9,323 nt of DNA from Rhodospirillales bacterium. GTDB lineage: Bacteria; Pseudomonadota; Alphaproteobacteria; Acetobacterales; Acetobacteraceae. The translations under genes and the position numbers were made by a program. This document shows positions 1 to 6,108 of the stretch, piece after piece. The notes under the pieces are model-generated. The model ran no database searches and was not told where the DNA came from. It saw nothing but the letters and a program-made list of their open reading frames with translations. The DNA lies in assembly GCA_025352915.1 (NCBI GenBank), contig JANXSA010000665.1, forward strand, positions 1 to 9,323, read 5' to 3'. How positions within the stretch are numbered: the stretch's first letter is position 1; each line of letters starts with the position of its first letter.

Positions 1-57
1 AATCCGATGATCACACCCGGCGGTGGTTGGTCGAGCAATGCATTCGTCACAGCCAAT

Positions 58-103
58 GGATGAAGTTTTTTTGCTTCTTTTTGTTCACAAAAAGAAGGCT
101 TTC
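58..103 (+). repeat. AT-rich palindromic repeat, unit 1 (downstream of the OppF-type gene)
   Basis: A GGAT start is followed by AAG, a run of seven T (66-72), then a perfect 10-bp inverted repeat: CTTCTTTTTG at 74-83, loop TTCA at 84-87, CAAAAAGAAG at 88-97. Read on the minus strand, the stem begins 7 nt after the TGA stop of the OppF-type gene (105-107). Over 41 nt (98 to 58) it matches the unit at 5967-6007 with two differences. In the gene's direction the stem is followed by an A-tract rather than a U-tract, so it is not a textbook intrinsic terminator. It may still act as a 3'-end mRNA structure. Confidence 0.85.
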
Positions 104-104
104 T

Positions 105-1124
105 TCACTGCCCATTCAAATGGCAAGCACTCCGATGCCCCGCCGCCACCGTCTCAAGCGCCGGCGCGCGTTCGCGGCACACTGGCATGGCGTGCGGGCA
201 GCGCGGGTGGAAGTGGCAGCCGCTGGGCGGGTTGATCGGCGAGGGGATTTCGCCCTTGATCGCGGTGAACTGGCGCTTGCGCGTGTCGATGCGCGGGACT
301 TCGGCGAGCAAGGCTTGCGTGTAGGGGTGGTTGGGGCGGGCGAAGATTTCCTCGGCCGCGGCTTCCTCGACGATGCGGCCGAGATACATGATGGCGACAC
401 GGTCGGAGAGGTGCTCGACCACGCCGAGGTCGTGGCTGATGAACAGGTAGGTCAGGTCGAGCTGCTCGCGCAGGTCCATGAACAGGTTGAGGATCTGCGC
501 CTGGATCGACACGTCCAGTGCCGCGACCGCTTCGTCGCAGACCAGGAATTCGGGCTGCACGGCCAGGGCGCGGGCGATGCCAATGCGCTGGCGCTGGCCG
601 CCGGAGAACTGGTGCGGATAGCGCCGCTTATAGGCGGGGTCGAGGCCGGCGCGGCGGAACTGCGCGTCGACATAGGCGTCGTAGCCTTCGGGCCCGATCA
701 TCTTGTGGACGCGCGGCGCCTCGCCGACGATCTCGTCCACGCGCAGGCGGGGGTTGAGGCTGGCGTACGGGTCCTGGAAGATCATCTGGACCTTGAGCTT
801 GGCGCGCCTTGTTTCCTCGGCATCGAAGCTGCGGATGTCGCGGCCCTCGAACAGCACGGTGCCGTCCGAGGGCGGCATGATGCCGGCGACCATGCGGCCC
901 AGCGTTGACTTGCCGCAGCCGGACTCGCCGACCAGCCCGACCACTTCGCCGCGGTTGATGGTGAGGTCAACACGATCGACCGCCTTGACCACGGGTTCCT
1001 CGACCTTCGAGCCCATGGCGCGGCGCGCGCTCTGGGTCATGCGCGCGGCGATGTCGAGCGTCTTGCCGAAGCGCTTGGAGATGCCCTTGAGTTCGATAAC
1101 CGGCGTTGTCACGGCGCCGCTCAT
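105..1124 (-). CDS. Peptide ABC transporter ATP-binding protein, OppF/DppF type
   Basis: One of two cytoplasmic ATPases that power a Dpp/Opp-type importer. In the 339-residue protein: Walker A GESGCGKST at 66-74, Q-loop in FQDPYASLNP near 118, signature FSGGQRQR at 173-180, Walker B FLVCDEAVAALD at 193-204 (D197, E198), switch histidine H231. The C-terminal oligopeptide-transporter extension holds four cysteines (C303, C309, C316, C334) in a C-X5-C-X6-C-X17-C layout. Recent structures of related importers show an Fe-S cluster in this extension; cluster binding here is inference. An insert-like stretch at about 21-47 before the usual strand is seen in other OppF-type proteins. The start is well supported: the ATG overlaps the stop of the D-type gene by ATGA, and GGAG lies 8 nt upstream (1133-1136). 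Last gene of the operon. The peptide substrate cannot be told from the sequence; nickel, glutathione or other family substrates remain possible. Confidence 0.95.
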   Translation of the reverse strand: MSGAVTTPVIELKGISKRFGKTLDIAARMTQSARRAMGSKVEEPVVKAVDRVDLTINRGEVVGLVGESGCGKSTLGRMVAGIMPPSDGTVLFEGRDIRSFDAEETRRAKLKVQMIFQDPYASLNPRLRVDEIVGEAPRVHKMIGPEGYDAYVDAQFRRAGLDPAYKRRYPHQFSGGQRQRIGIARALAVQPEFLVCDEAVAALDVSIQAQILNLFMDLREQLDLTYLFISHDLGVVEHLSDRVAIMYLGRIVEEAAAEEIFARPNHPYTQALLAEVPRIDTRKRQFTAIKGEIPSPINPPSGCHFHPRCPHAMPVCRERAPALETVAAGHRSACHLNGQ

Positions 1125-2098
1125 GCCACCATCTCCAACTGCGGATGGAAGCAGCGCAGCGTGCGGCCCTCGACCGGGAAGCTGTCCGGCGGATCGGCGG
1201 CGCAGGCGGCGTCGGCGCGCGGGCAGCGGCTGCGGAAGGCACAGCCGACCGGCAGGTTGAGCAGCGACGGCGTCATGCCGGGGATTTGGCGCAGCCGGCT
1301 GCCGCGCGCGTTGCGGCTCGGCACGCTGCCGATCAGCCCGTGGGTGTAGGGGTGCAGCGGACGGTCCAGCACCTCCTCCACCGCCCCGGTCTCGACAATG
1401 CGGCCGGCATACATCACCGCGATATCGTCGGCGAGCCCGGCAATCACGCTGAGATCGTGGGTGATCCAGATCAGCGCGGTGCCGACCTCGCGCGCCAGGC
1501 GCTGCACCTCGGCCAGGATCTGCGCCTGGATGGTGACGTCCAGCGCCGTGGTCGGCTCGTCGGCAATAATCAAATCCGGCCGGTGCAGCAGGGCGATGGC
1601 GATCGCCACGCGCTTGCGCATGCCGCCGGAGAACTGGTGCGGATAGGAGGTCAGCCGCTCCTCCGGGCTCGGGATGCCCACCATCCCCAACGCATCGCGC
1701 GAACGCTGGCGGGCGACCTCGCGCGAGACATTGTCATGCGCCATCACCGTTTCGATCATCTGCGTGTCGATGCGCAAAACCGGGTTCAGCGTCATCATCG
1801 GGTCCTGGAAGATCATCGCGATGCGGTTGCCGCGCAGGTCGCGCAGCTCGCGCTCGTCCAGCTTCGTCAGGTCGCGGCCTTGGAACAGGATTTTTCCCGT
1901 GGTGATCCGCCCCGGCGGGTCGACCAGGCCGATCAGCGAAAACCCGGTGACCGACTTGCCCGAGCCGGACTCGCCGACCAGCCCCAGCACCCGGCCACGC
2001 GCCACGCTGAACGAGATGTCGTCCACCGCCTTCACCACCCCCGCCCGGGTGAAGAAATGCGTGCTGAGACCTTGCACATCGAGCGTCAACTCGCTCAT
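1121..2098 (-). CDS. Peptide ABC transporter ATP-binding protein, OppD/DppD type
   Basis: Partner ATPase of the OppF-type protein; the two form the heterodimeric motor under the permease pair. In 325 residues: Walker A GESGSGKS at 42-49, Q98 in [10 protein letters not shown], signature FSGGMRKR at 156-163, Walker [13 protein letters not shown] at 176-187, H214 as switch histidine. C-terminal cysteines C286, C292, C299 and C316 mirror the F-type paralogue and fit the family's cysteine-bearing extension. All catalytic residues are present, so both ATP sites should be competent. The ATG at 2098 has only a weak AGGT Shine-Dalgarno (2107-2110, 8-nt spacer). Its stop overlaps the start of the F gene by ATGA. 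It is separated from the upstream permease C by a 103-bp repeat-filled gap, unlike the overlapping B/C and D/F pairs, so D and F expression could be set independently of B and C. Confidence 0.95.
   Translation of the reverse strand: MSELTLDVQGLSTHFFTRAGVVKAVDDISFSVARGRVLGLVGESGSGKSVTGFSLIGLVDPPGRITTGKILFQGRDLTKLDERELRDLRGNRIAMIFQDPMMTLNPVLRIDTQMIETVMAHDNVSREVARQRSRDALGMVGIPSPEERLTSYPHQFSGGMRKRVAIAIALLHRPDLIIADEPTTALDVTIQAQILAEVQRLAREVGTALIWITHDLSVIAGLADDIAVMYAGRIVETGAVEEVLDRPLHPYTHGLIGSVPSRNARGSRLRQIPGMTPSLLNLPVGCAFRSRCPRADAACAADPPDSFPVEGRTLRCFHPQLEMVA
1133..1136 (-). promoter_or_regulatory. Shine-Dalgarno of the OppF-type gene
   Basis: GGAG on the minus strand, 8 nt before the ATG at 1124. 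The same GGAG-N8-ATG arrangement precedes permease C. It fixes the start of the F gene inside the last codons of the D gene. Confidence 0.75.
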
Positions 2099-2121
2099 CG
2101 GCCGTTACCTATCGTCTTAAT

Positions 2122-2199
2122 GGATAAAAGTTTTTTGGTTCTTTTTTGCAAAAAAGAACAAGCCTTCTTTTTGAAAAAAGAAGCAAAAACTTTCATCCG
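2122..2199. repeat. Head-to-head double palindromic repeat (units 2a and 2b) inside the importer operon
   Basis: Two units of the AT-rich family in inverted orientation fill most of the gap between permease C (stop 2202-2204) and ATPase D (start 2098). Unit 2a (plus, from GGAT at 2122) has a T-run at 2131-2136 and a 10-bp inverted repeat GTTCTTTTTT (2138-2147) / AAAAAAGAAC (2150-2159) around a GC centre. Unit 2b (minus, GGAT complement at 2195-2198) has CTTCTTTTT (2164-2172) pairing with AAAAAGAAG (2175-2183). The outer ~25 nt of the two units are also imperfect inverted repeats of each other, so a single long hairpin is an alternative fold. In the operon transcript this structure sits between the permease and ATPase cistrons and may affect mRNA processing or partial termination (inference). 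Confidence 0.85.
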
Positions 2200-2201
2200 C
2201 T

Positions 2202-3122
2202 TCACCGCTTCAAGCGGGGGTTGAGCACGTCGCGCAATTGGTCGCCGACCAGGTTGATCGCCATGATGGTCACCAGCAGCGCGATGCCGGGATAGAAGCT
2301 GATCCAGTATTTGCCGGACAGCATATATTGGTAGCCATTGGCGATCAGCAGCCCCAGCGACGGTTCGGTGATCGGCACGCCCAGGCCGAGGAAGCTCAGC
2401 GTCGCCTCCAGGGTGATGGCGCGCGCCACCAGGATGGTGCCGATGACGATGATCGGCGGCATGCAGTTCGGCAACATGTGGCGGAAAATCAGCCGCCATT
2501 TCGGCAGCGCCAGGCAGCGCGCCGCCTCCATGTATTCGCGCCGCGCCTCGACCAGGGCGGCGCTGCGCGCGGTGCGGGCAAAGCGCGCCCATTCGACGAT
2601 CACCAGCGCCAGCATCACGTTCATCACGCCCTTGCCCAGGAAGGCCAGGATCATCAGCGCCACCAGGATGGCCGGGAAGGACAACTGCAAATCCACCAGC
2701 CGCATGATGCTGCCATCGACGCGGCCGCCGGCAAACGCCGCGGTCAGGCCGAGTGCGGTGCCGATGACGCAGGCGATCAGCGCCGAGCCGACGCCGACCC
2801 CCAGCGAAATGCGCAGTCCGTACATGATGCCCGACAGCATGTCGCGCCCCTGGTCGTCGGTGCCGAGCCAGAAGGTCCAGCCTTCGGGCGACTTCGCCCC
2901 CGGCGGCAACCGGCCATCCATGATGTCCAGCTGTGCCAGGTCATACGGGTTCTGCGGCGACAACCACGGCGCGAACAGCGCCACCGCCACAATCAGCACC
3001 ACCGCCACGAAGCTGACCACCGCCACCGGGCTCTCGGCGTATTCCGACACGAAGCGCGCAAACGGCGTCTCCTGCCGCGGCACCACCACCTCCGGCGTAT
3101 CGGGCAATGCGGACTCGCTCAT
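2202..3122 (-). CDS. Peptide ABC transporter permease, OppC/DppC type
   Basis: One of the two inner-membrane subunits forming the translocation path. The 306-residue protein has the OppC layout: cytoplasmic N-terminus, first membrane helix about 33-52, a periplasmic segment, the family block GTDDQGRDMLSGIMYG at 87-102, then about five further hydrophobic helices. The coupling EAA loop (EYMEAARCLALPKW at 196-209, continuing to LPN at 217-219) would dock on the ATPases. SFLGLGVP at 243-250 and the DQLRDVLNPRLKR end are typical of DppC. The ATG overlaps the stop of permease B by ATGA, and GGAG at 3131-3134 lies 8 nt upstream, so the start is secure. Length is normal and no key motif is missing. 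After its stop comes the double repeat, then ATPase D. Confidence 0.95.
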   Translation of the reverse strand: MSESALPDTPEVVVPRQETPFARFVSEYAESPVAVVSFVAVVLIVAVALFAPWLSPQNPYDLAQLDIMDGRLPPGAKSPEGWTFWLGTDDQGRDMLSGIMYGLRISLGVGVGSALIACVIGTALGLTAAFAGGRVDGSIMRLVDLQLSFPAILVALMILAFLGKGVMNVMLALVIVEWARFARTARSAALVEARREYMEAARCLALPKWRLIFRHMLPNCMPPIIVIGTILVARAITLEATLSFLGLGVPITEPSLGLLIANGYQYMLSGKYWISFYPGIALLVTIMAINLVGDQLRDVLNPRLKR

Positions 3123-4093
3123 TCCTTGTTCTCCAGCCGCACCCGCGGATCCAGCACTGTGTACAACAGGTCCACGATCAGGTTGATGACGATGAACAGC
3201 AGCACGATCATCATCAGGTAGGCGACGATCACCGGCCGGTCGAGCACGTTGATGCTGTCGATAATCAGCTTGCCCATGCCAGGCCAGGCGAACACGCTCT
3301 CGGTCACCACCGCAAACGCGATCAGCCCGCCGATCTCCAGCCCGACCACGGTCACGATCGGGATCATGATGTTCTTCAGCACATGCACGAACACCACCCG
3401 GCTCGGCGAAATCCCCTTGGCGCGGGCGAACTTCACATAGTCCATCGGCAGGTTTTCCCGCACCCCGGCGCGCGTCAGGCGCAGCACCAGCGCGATATTA
3501 CCCAGCGCCAGGTTGGTCGCCGGCATCACCATATGCGCCAGCCCGTTGGCGGTCAGGAACGACCACTGCACCCCGAACAGCTCCGCCGTCTGGCCGCGTC
3601 CGGTCGATGGCAACCAGCCGAGTTGCACCGCGAACACCATGATCAGCATCAGCCCCACCCAGAAGCTGGGCAGCGAGAAACCCAGGATCGAGACGCCCAT
3701 GATGGTCCGTCCGGCCAACGAGCTGGGCTTGAGCCCGGCATAGAGCCCCAGCGGGATTCCGATCACCACGCTCATCAACACCGCCGTCAGCGCCAGTTCG
3801 AGCGTCGCCGGCATGCGTTGGGCGATCAGTTTGAGCGCCGGCTCGTTGAACACGAAGCTGCGGCCGAGATCGCCCTGCAGCGCGCCGAGCAGGAACTTCC
3901 AGTATTGCTCCCACAACGGCTTATCCAGGCCGAGGGCCGCCACCGCGCGCGCGCGCTCGGCTTGGTCGGCCTCCGGCGAGATCAGGATTTCGATCGGATC
4001 GCCGATCACATTCACGCCGATGAACACGATCACCGTCATCGCCAGCATCACGAACACCGCCTGGATCAGGCGGCGCAGCATCCATGTCGTCAT
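3119..4093 (-). CDS. Peptide ABC transporter permease, OppB/DppB type
   Basis: Second membrane subunit of the importer. In 324 residues: N-terminal helix about 8-28 (ending in the usual VIVFIGVNVIGDP), the periplasmic block GLDKPLWEQYWKFLLGAL at 55-72 followed by GDLGRS at 74-79, membrane helices from about 99 onward, the EAA coupling loop DYVKFARAKGISPS at 218-231 running to VLKN at 238-241, the family signature FAWPGMGKL at 268-276, and DPRVRLENKE at the end. Intact and of normal length. The ATG at 4093 overlaps by ATGA the stop (4090-4092) of a minus-strand frame that looks like a remnant SBP gene. No purine-rich Shine-Dalgarno precedes it; instead a small GC hairpin abuts the start codon. 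An alternative start at M5 (4079-4081) has no better site. Translation may therefore rely on coupling. Confidence 0.93.
   Translation of the reverse strand: MTTWMLRRLIQAVFVMLAMTVIVFIGVNVIGDPIEILISPEADQAERARAVAALGLDKPLWEQYWKFLLGALQGDLGRSFVFNEPALKLIAQRMPATLELALTAVLMSVVIGIPLGLYAGLKPSSLAGRTIMGVSILGFSLPSFWVGLMLIMVFAVQLGWLPSTGRGQTAELFGVQWSFLTANGLAHMVMPATNLALGNIALVLRLTRAGVRENLPMDYVKFARAKGISPSRVVFVHVLKNIMIPIVTVVGLEIGGLIAFAVVTESVFAWPGMGKLIIDSINVLDRPVIVAYLMMIVLLFIVINLIVDLLYTVLDPRVRLENKE
3131..3134 (-). promoter_or_regulatory. Shine-Dalgarno of permease C gene
   Basis: GGAG on the minus strand with an 8-nt spacer to the ATG at 3122, lying inside the last codons of permease B. It supports the ATGA-overlap start. 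Confidence 0.75.
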
Positions 4094-4106
4094 GGCCGAA
4101 CCGGCC
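4094..4106 (-). promoter_or_regulatory. GC hairpin abutting the permease B start codon
   Basis: GGCCG (4094-4098), loop AAC, CGGCC (4102-4106) is a perfect 5-bp inverted repeat that ends at the base next to the ATG at 4093. It occupies the place where a Shine-Dalgarno would be expected, and none is seen. In mRNA it could lower independent initiation so that permease B is translated mainly by ribosomes arriving from the upstream frame. The stem is short, so chance is possible in GC-rich DNA. Confidence 0.4.
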
Positions 4107-4173
4107 GCAGCATTGGGCTCTGTCGCGTCGTCAACGTATCGCTCACGTCCTGGCCATCCCCATTCCCGCCGCC

Positions 4174-4207
4174 GTCTGTGTCACATGCCGCCTGTGCCAC
4201 ATAGCGC
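4174..4207. promoter_or_regulatory. Tandem TGTG-N-CACA palindromes in the divergent region
   Basis: CTGTGTCACAT at 4176-4186 recurs as CTGTGCCACAT at 4192-4202, a 16-bp period with 10 of 11 bases alike. Each copy contains a TGTG-N-CACA palindrome (4177-4185 and 4193-4201). Such a pair between divergent genes could be an operator for both. However, it lies inside the open tail of the SBP remnant frame and could be left-over coding sequence. No regulator gene is in the window. Confidence 0.35.
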
Positions 4208-4354
4208 AGGTTGGGCGCCATGCCCCAGATGTTCTTTTGCTGATACAGCGCGATCCGCGCCGCGTCGCCCCTTGCCCCGGGATAGCACGATCCGCGCGGC
4301 CATATCACCCCTGCCAGTGAACCGGAAAGGCCGCTAGGCTGGCGCAGGCAATCC

Positions 4355-4360
4355 GAGAGG
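4355..4360 (+). promoter_or_regulatory. Shine-Dalgarno of the SBP gene
   Basis: GAGAGG with an 8-nt spacer to the ATG at 4369. It supports this start over any internal methionine, together with the signal peptide that begins there. Confidence 0.75.
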
Positions 4361-4368
4361 CACGAGCA

Positions 4369-5961
4369 ATGTCGCGTCCCGTCCACCTCGCCGTGCTGGC
4401 GGTTTCAGCCTTGGCCATGTCCACCCTGGCCGGCGCCGCCCTCCCCGCCCAGGCCCAGCACCTGACCGCCGCCATGGCCGCGCCGATCACCACCATCGAT
4501 CCGCATTTCTACAACGCCGCCCCCAATAACGGCCTGGCGCTGCATATCTTCGAGCGCCTGGTGGAGCGCACGCCCACTGCCCAGCTCACCCCCGGCCTCG
4601 CCGCCAGCTGGTCCCCGATCGGCGAAACCATGTGGGAGTTCAAGCTGCGTCCGGGCGCCACCTGGCATGACGGCGAAGCGGTGACACCCGACGACATCGC
4701 CTTCACCATCGCCCGCATCCCCAACGTGCCCAACAGCCCCGGCGGCTATGCCGGCATGGTGCGCATGATCAGCCGGGTCGAGACGGTCGACGCCACCACC
4801 CTGCGGCTGCACACCTCCCGCCCTGCCCCCAACCTGCCGATCGACCTGGTCAGCGTGTCCATCGTCTCGCGCCGCCACGGCGCCGCCGCCGCCACCGAGG
4901 ACTATAATTCCGGCCGCGCCGCCATCGGCTCCGGCCCCTACCGACTGCAACGCTACCTCAACGGCGACCGCACCGAACTCGTGCGCTACGACGGCTGGAA
5001 GGGCGAGCGCCCGGAATGGGACCGCGTCACCTTCCGCTTCATCCCCAACCCCGGCGCCCGCGTCGCCGCCCTGCTCGCCGGCGATGTCGACCTGATCGAC
5101 GTGCCGCCGGCCGCCGACATCCCGCGCCTGCAAGCCGACCCGAAACTCTCGGTGGTCTCGATCCAGGGCCTGCGCACCATCTATATCGGCCTGCAACGCC
5201 ACCGCGCCACGCCCGAGCCCTTCGTCACCGACAACGCCGGCAAGCCGTTCGACAAAAGCCCGTTCGAGGATGTCCGCGTCCGCCGCGCGCTCTCGATCGC
5301 CATCAACCGCCCGGCCATCGCCGAGCGCGTCATGTCCGGCACCGCGGACGCCACCGGCCAGTGGCTGCCGCCGGGCACCTTCTCCTACGCCCCCAGCGTC
5401 AAGATCCCGGCCTTCGCCCCGGACGAAGCCCGCAAGCTGCTGGCCGAAGCCGGCTTCCCGCAAGGCTTCAAGCTCACCCTGCACACCCCCAACGACCGCT
5501 ACCCCAACGACAGCCAGACGGCCCAGGCGGTCGCCCAGATGTGGACCCGCATCGGCGTGCAGACGGCGATCGAAGCCCTGCCCTGGAACACCTTCTCCGC
5601 CCGCGGCGCCCGCATGGAATATTCCGCCGCCCTCGGCGGATGGGGCAGCAATACCGCCGAGGCCGGCTACCTGCTGATCAACATCATCGGCACCCACGAC
5701 CCCGCCGCCGGCCGCGGCGCCAGCAATCAGCGCCGCTACACCAGCCCGGCGCTGGATGCGCTGACCGACCGCGCACTATCGACCTTTGATCCCGCCGCAC
5801 GGGAAAAACTGCTGATCCAGGCTGTCGAAATGGCCACCAGCGACGTCGCCATCATCCCGCTGCACCAACTGACCAACTTCTGGGCGTCGAAGAAATCGAT
5901 CGCCTTTACGCCGCGTATGGACGAACGCACGGTAGCGATGAATGCCAGGTCGGTTAAGTAA
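4369..5961 (+). CDS. Peptide ABC transporter substrate-binding protein (SBP family 5)
   Basis: Periplasmic receptor that would deliver peptides (or another family-5 ligand) to the divergent permease/ATPase operon. The 530-residue protein starts with a Sec signal peptide: R3, H6, a hydrophobic core about 7-24, and a likely signal-peptidase I site after AQA (27-29). There is no lipobox cysteine. The mature part shows family-5 landmarks: TTIDPHFYNA at 41-50, FERLVERTPTAQLTPGLAASW at 61-81, FKLRPGATWHDGEAVTPDDI at 91-110, GSGPYRL at 187-193, RVRRALSIAINR at 303-314, WLPPGTFSYAP at 332-342, and the C-terminal DVAIIPLHQLTNFW at 492-505. Length is normal. The gene is divergent from permease B with 275 bp between starts, and its stop is 6 nt from repeat unit 3. 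The match to the operon is inferred from position. Family-5 proteins bind varied ligands, so the substrate is open. Confidence 0.93.
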   Translation: MSRPVHLAVLAVSALAMSTLAGAALPAQAQHLTAAMAAPITTIDPHFYNAAPNNGLALHIFERLVERTPTAQLTPGLAASWSPIGETMWEFKLRPGATWHDGEAVTPDDIAFTIARIPNVPNSPGGYAGMVRMISRVETVDATTLRLHTSRPAPNLPIDLVSVSIVSRRHGAAAATEDYNSGRAAIGSGPYRLQRYLNGDRTELVRYDGWKGERPEWDRVTFRFIPNPGARVAALLAGDVDLIDVPPAADIPRLQADPKLSVVSIQGLRTIYIGLQRHRATPEPFVTDNAGKPFDKSPFEDVRVRRALSIAINRPAIAERVMSGTADATGQWLPPGTFSYAPSVKIPAFAPDEARKLLAEAGFPQGFKLTLHTPNDRYPNDSQTAQAVAQMWTRIGVQTAIEALPWNTFSARGARMEYSAALGGWGSNTAEAGYLLINIIGTHDPAAGRGASNQRRYTSPALDALTDRALSTFDPAAREKLLIQAVEMATSDVAIIPLHQLTNFWASKKSIAFTPRMDERTVAMNARSVK

Positions 5962-6007
5962 GGAAGTCTTCTTTTTGTGAACAAAAAGAAGCAAAAAAAC
6001 TTTATCC
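5962..6007 (-). repeat. AT-rich palindromic repeat, unit 3 (downstream of the SBP gene)
   Basis: Six nt after the SBP stop TAA (5959-5961) comes a perfect 10-bp inverted repeat, CTTCTTTTTG (5968-5977), loop TGAA, CAAAAAGAAG (5982-5991). An A-run (5993-5999) and the ATCC end (6004-6007) follow. It has the same orientation relative to its gene as units 1 and 4 and faces unit 4 across ~52 bp. The A-run after the stem argues against a classic U-tract terminator for the SBP transcript. Confidence 0.85.
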
Positions 6008-6059
6008 GTTAGAACGCCCGCTCCACGCCGAATGTCGCATCGCTACGCCGTGAGCAAAT

Positions 6060-6104
6060 GGAAAAAGTTTTTTTGCTTCTTTTTGTCCACAAAAAGAAGA
6101 TTCT
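6060..6104 (+). repeat. AT-rich palindromic repeat, unit 4 (downstream of rnd)
   Basis: A seven-T run (6068-6074), then CTTCTTTTTG (6076-6085), loop TCCA, CAAAAAGAAG (6090-6099). On the minus strand the stem begins 9 nt after the rnd stop (6109-6111). Its reverse complement (6100 to 6060) matches unit 3 (5967-6007) at 39 of 41 positions, with one difference in the loop and one near the outer end. Confidence 0.85.
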
Positions 6105-6108
6105 TGGC

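Larger units (their letters stand above)
4090..4269 (-). pseudogene. Remnant 3' end of a second family-5 solute-binding protein gene
   Basis: The minus-strand frame translates from about 4266 as DAARIALYQQKNIWGM followed by APNLRYV (to 4198). This resembles the last part of family-5 binding proteins, where a DxAIIPLYQQ-like strand is followed by an aromatic/Trp position and a K/R-x-L-x-Y stretch. The intact SBP in this window has SDVAIIPLHQLTNFW at its own residues 491-505. The frame stays open for 32 more residues that are Gly/Asp-rich and not recognisable, then stops at 4090-4092, overlapping the permease B start by ATGA like the other joints of this operon. Upstream of 4269 the similarity ends abruptly, so at most ~25 codons remain of a ~500-codon gene. 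My reading is that the operon once began with SBP and that gene was deleted from its 5' side. Chance similarity of a short frame is the alternative. Confidence 0.65.

Noticed and set aside
1..57. Possible end of a neighbouring gene at the left edge
   Set aside because: Only 57 bases are visible and no frame gives a recognisable protein end, so nothing can be supported.
58..103. Repeat units as standard Rho-independent terminators
   Set aside because: The stems are AT-rich and are followed by an A-tract, not a U-tract, in the direction of the gene they follow, so they are listed as repeats of unknown role.
27..908. Plus-strand frame beginning in repeat unit 1 and running antisense to the OppF-type gene
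   Set aside because: The start is the repeat itself (Phe/Lys-rich opening) and the rest mirrors the ATPase gene. The repeats lack stop codons in several frames and so create false gene starts and tails.
4272..4307. Possible promoter for the SBP gene (TTGCCC ... ATATCA)
   Set aside because: The hexamers are 24 bp apart, too far for a sigma-70 promoter, and neither is close to consensus. No convincing sigma-54 site was seen either.
4405..5697. Minus-strand open frame opposite the SBP gene (430 codons)
   Set aside because: It is a Gly/Ala/Val/Asp-rich translation antisense to a well-supported SBP, with no family motif; a GC-rich shadow.
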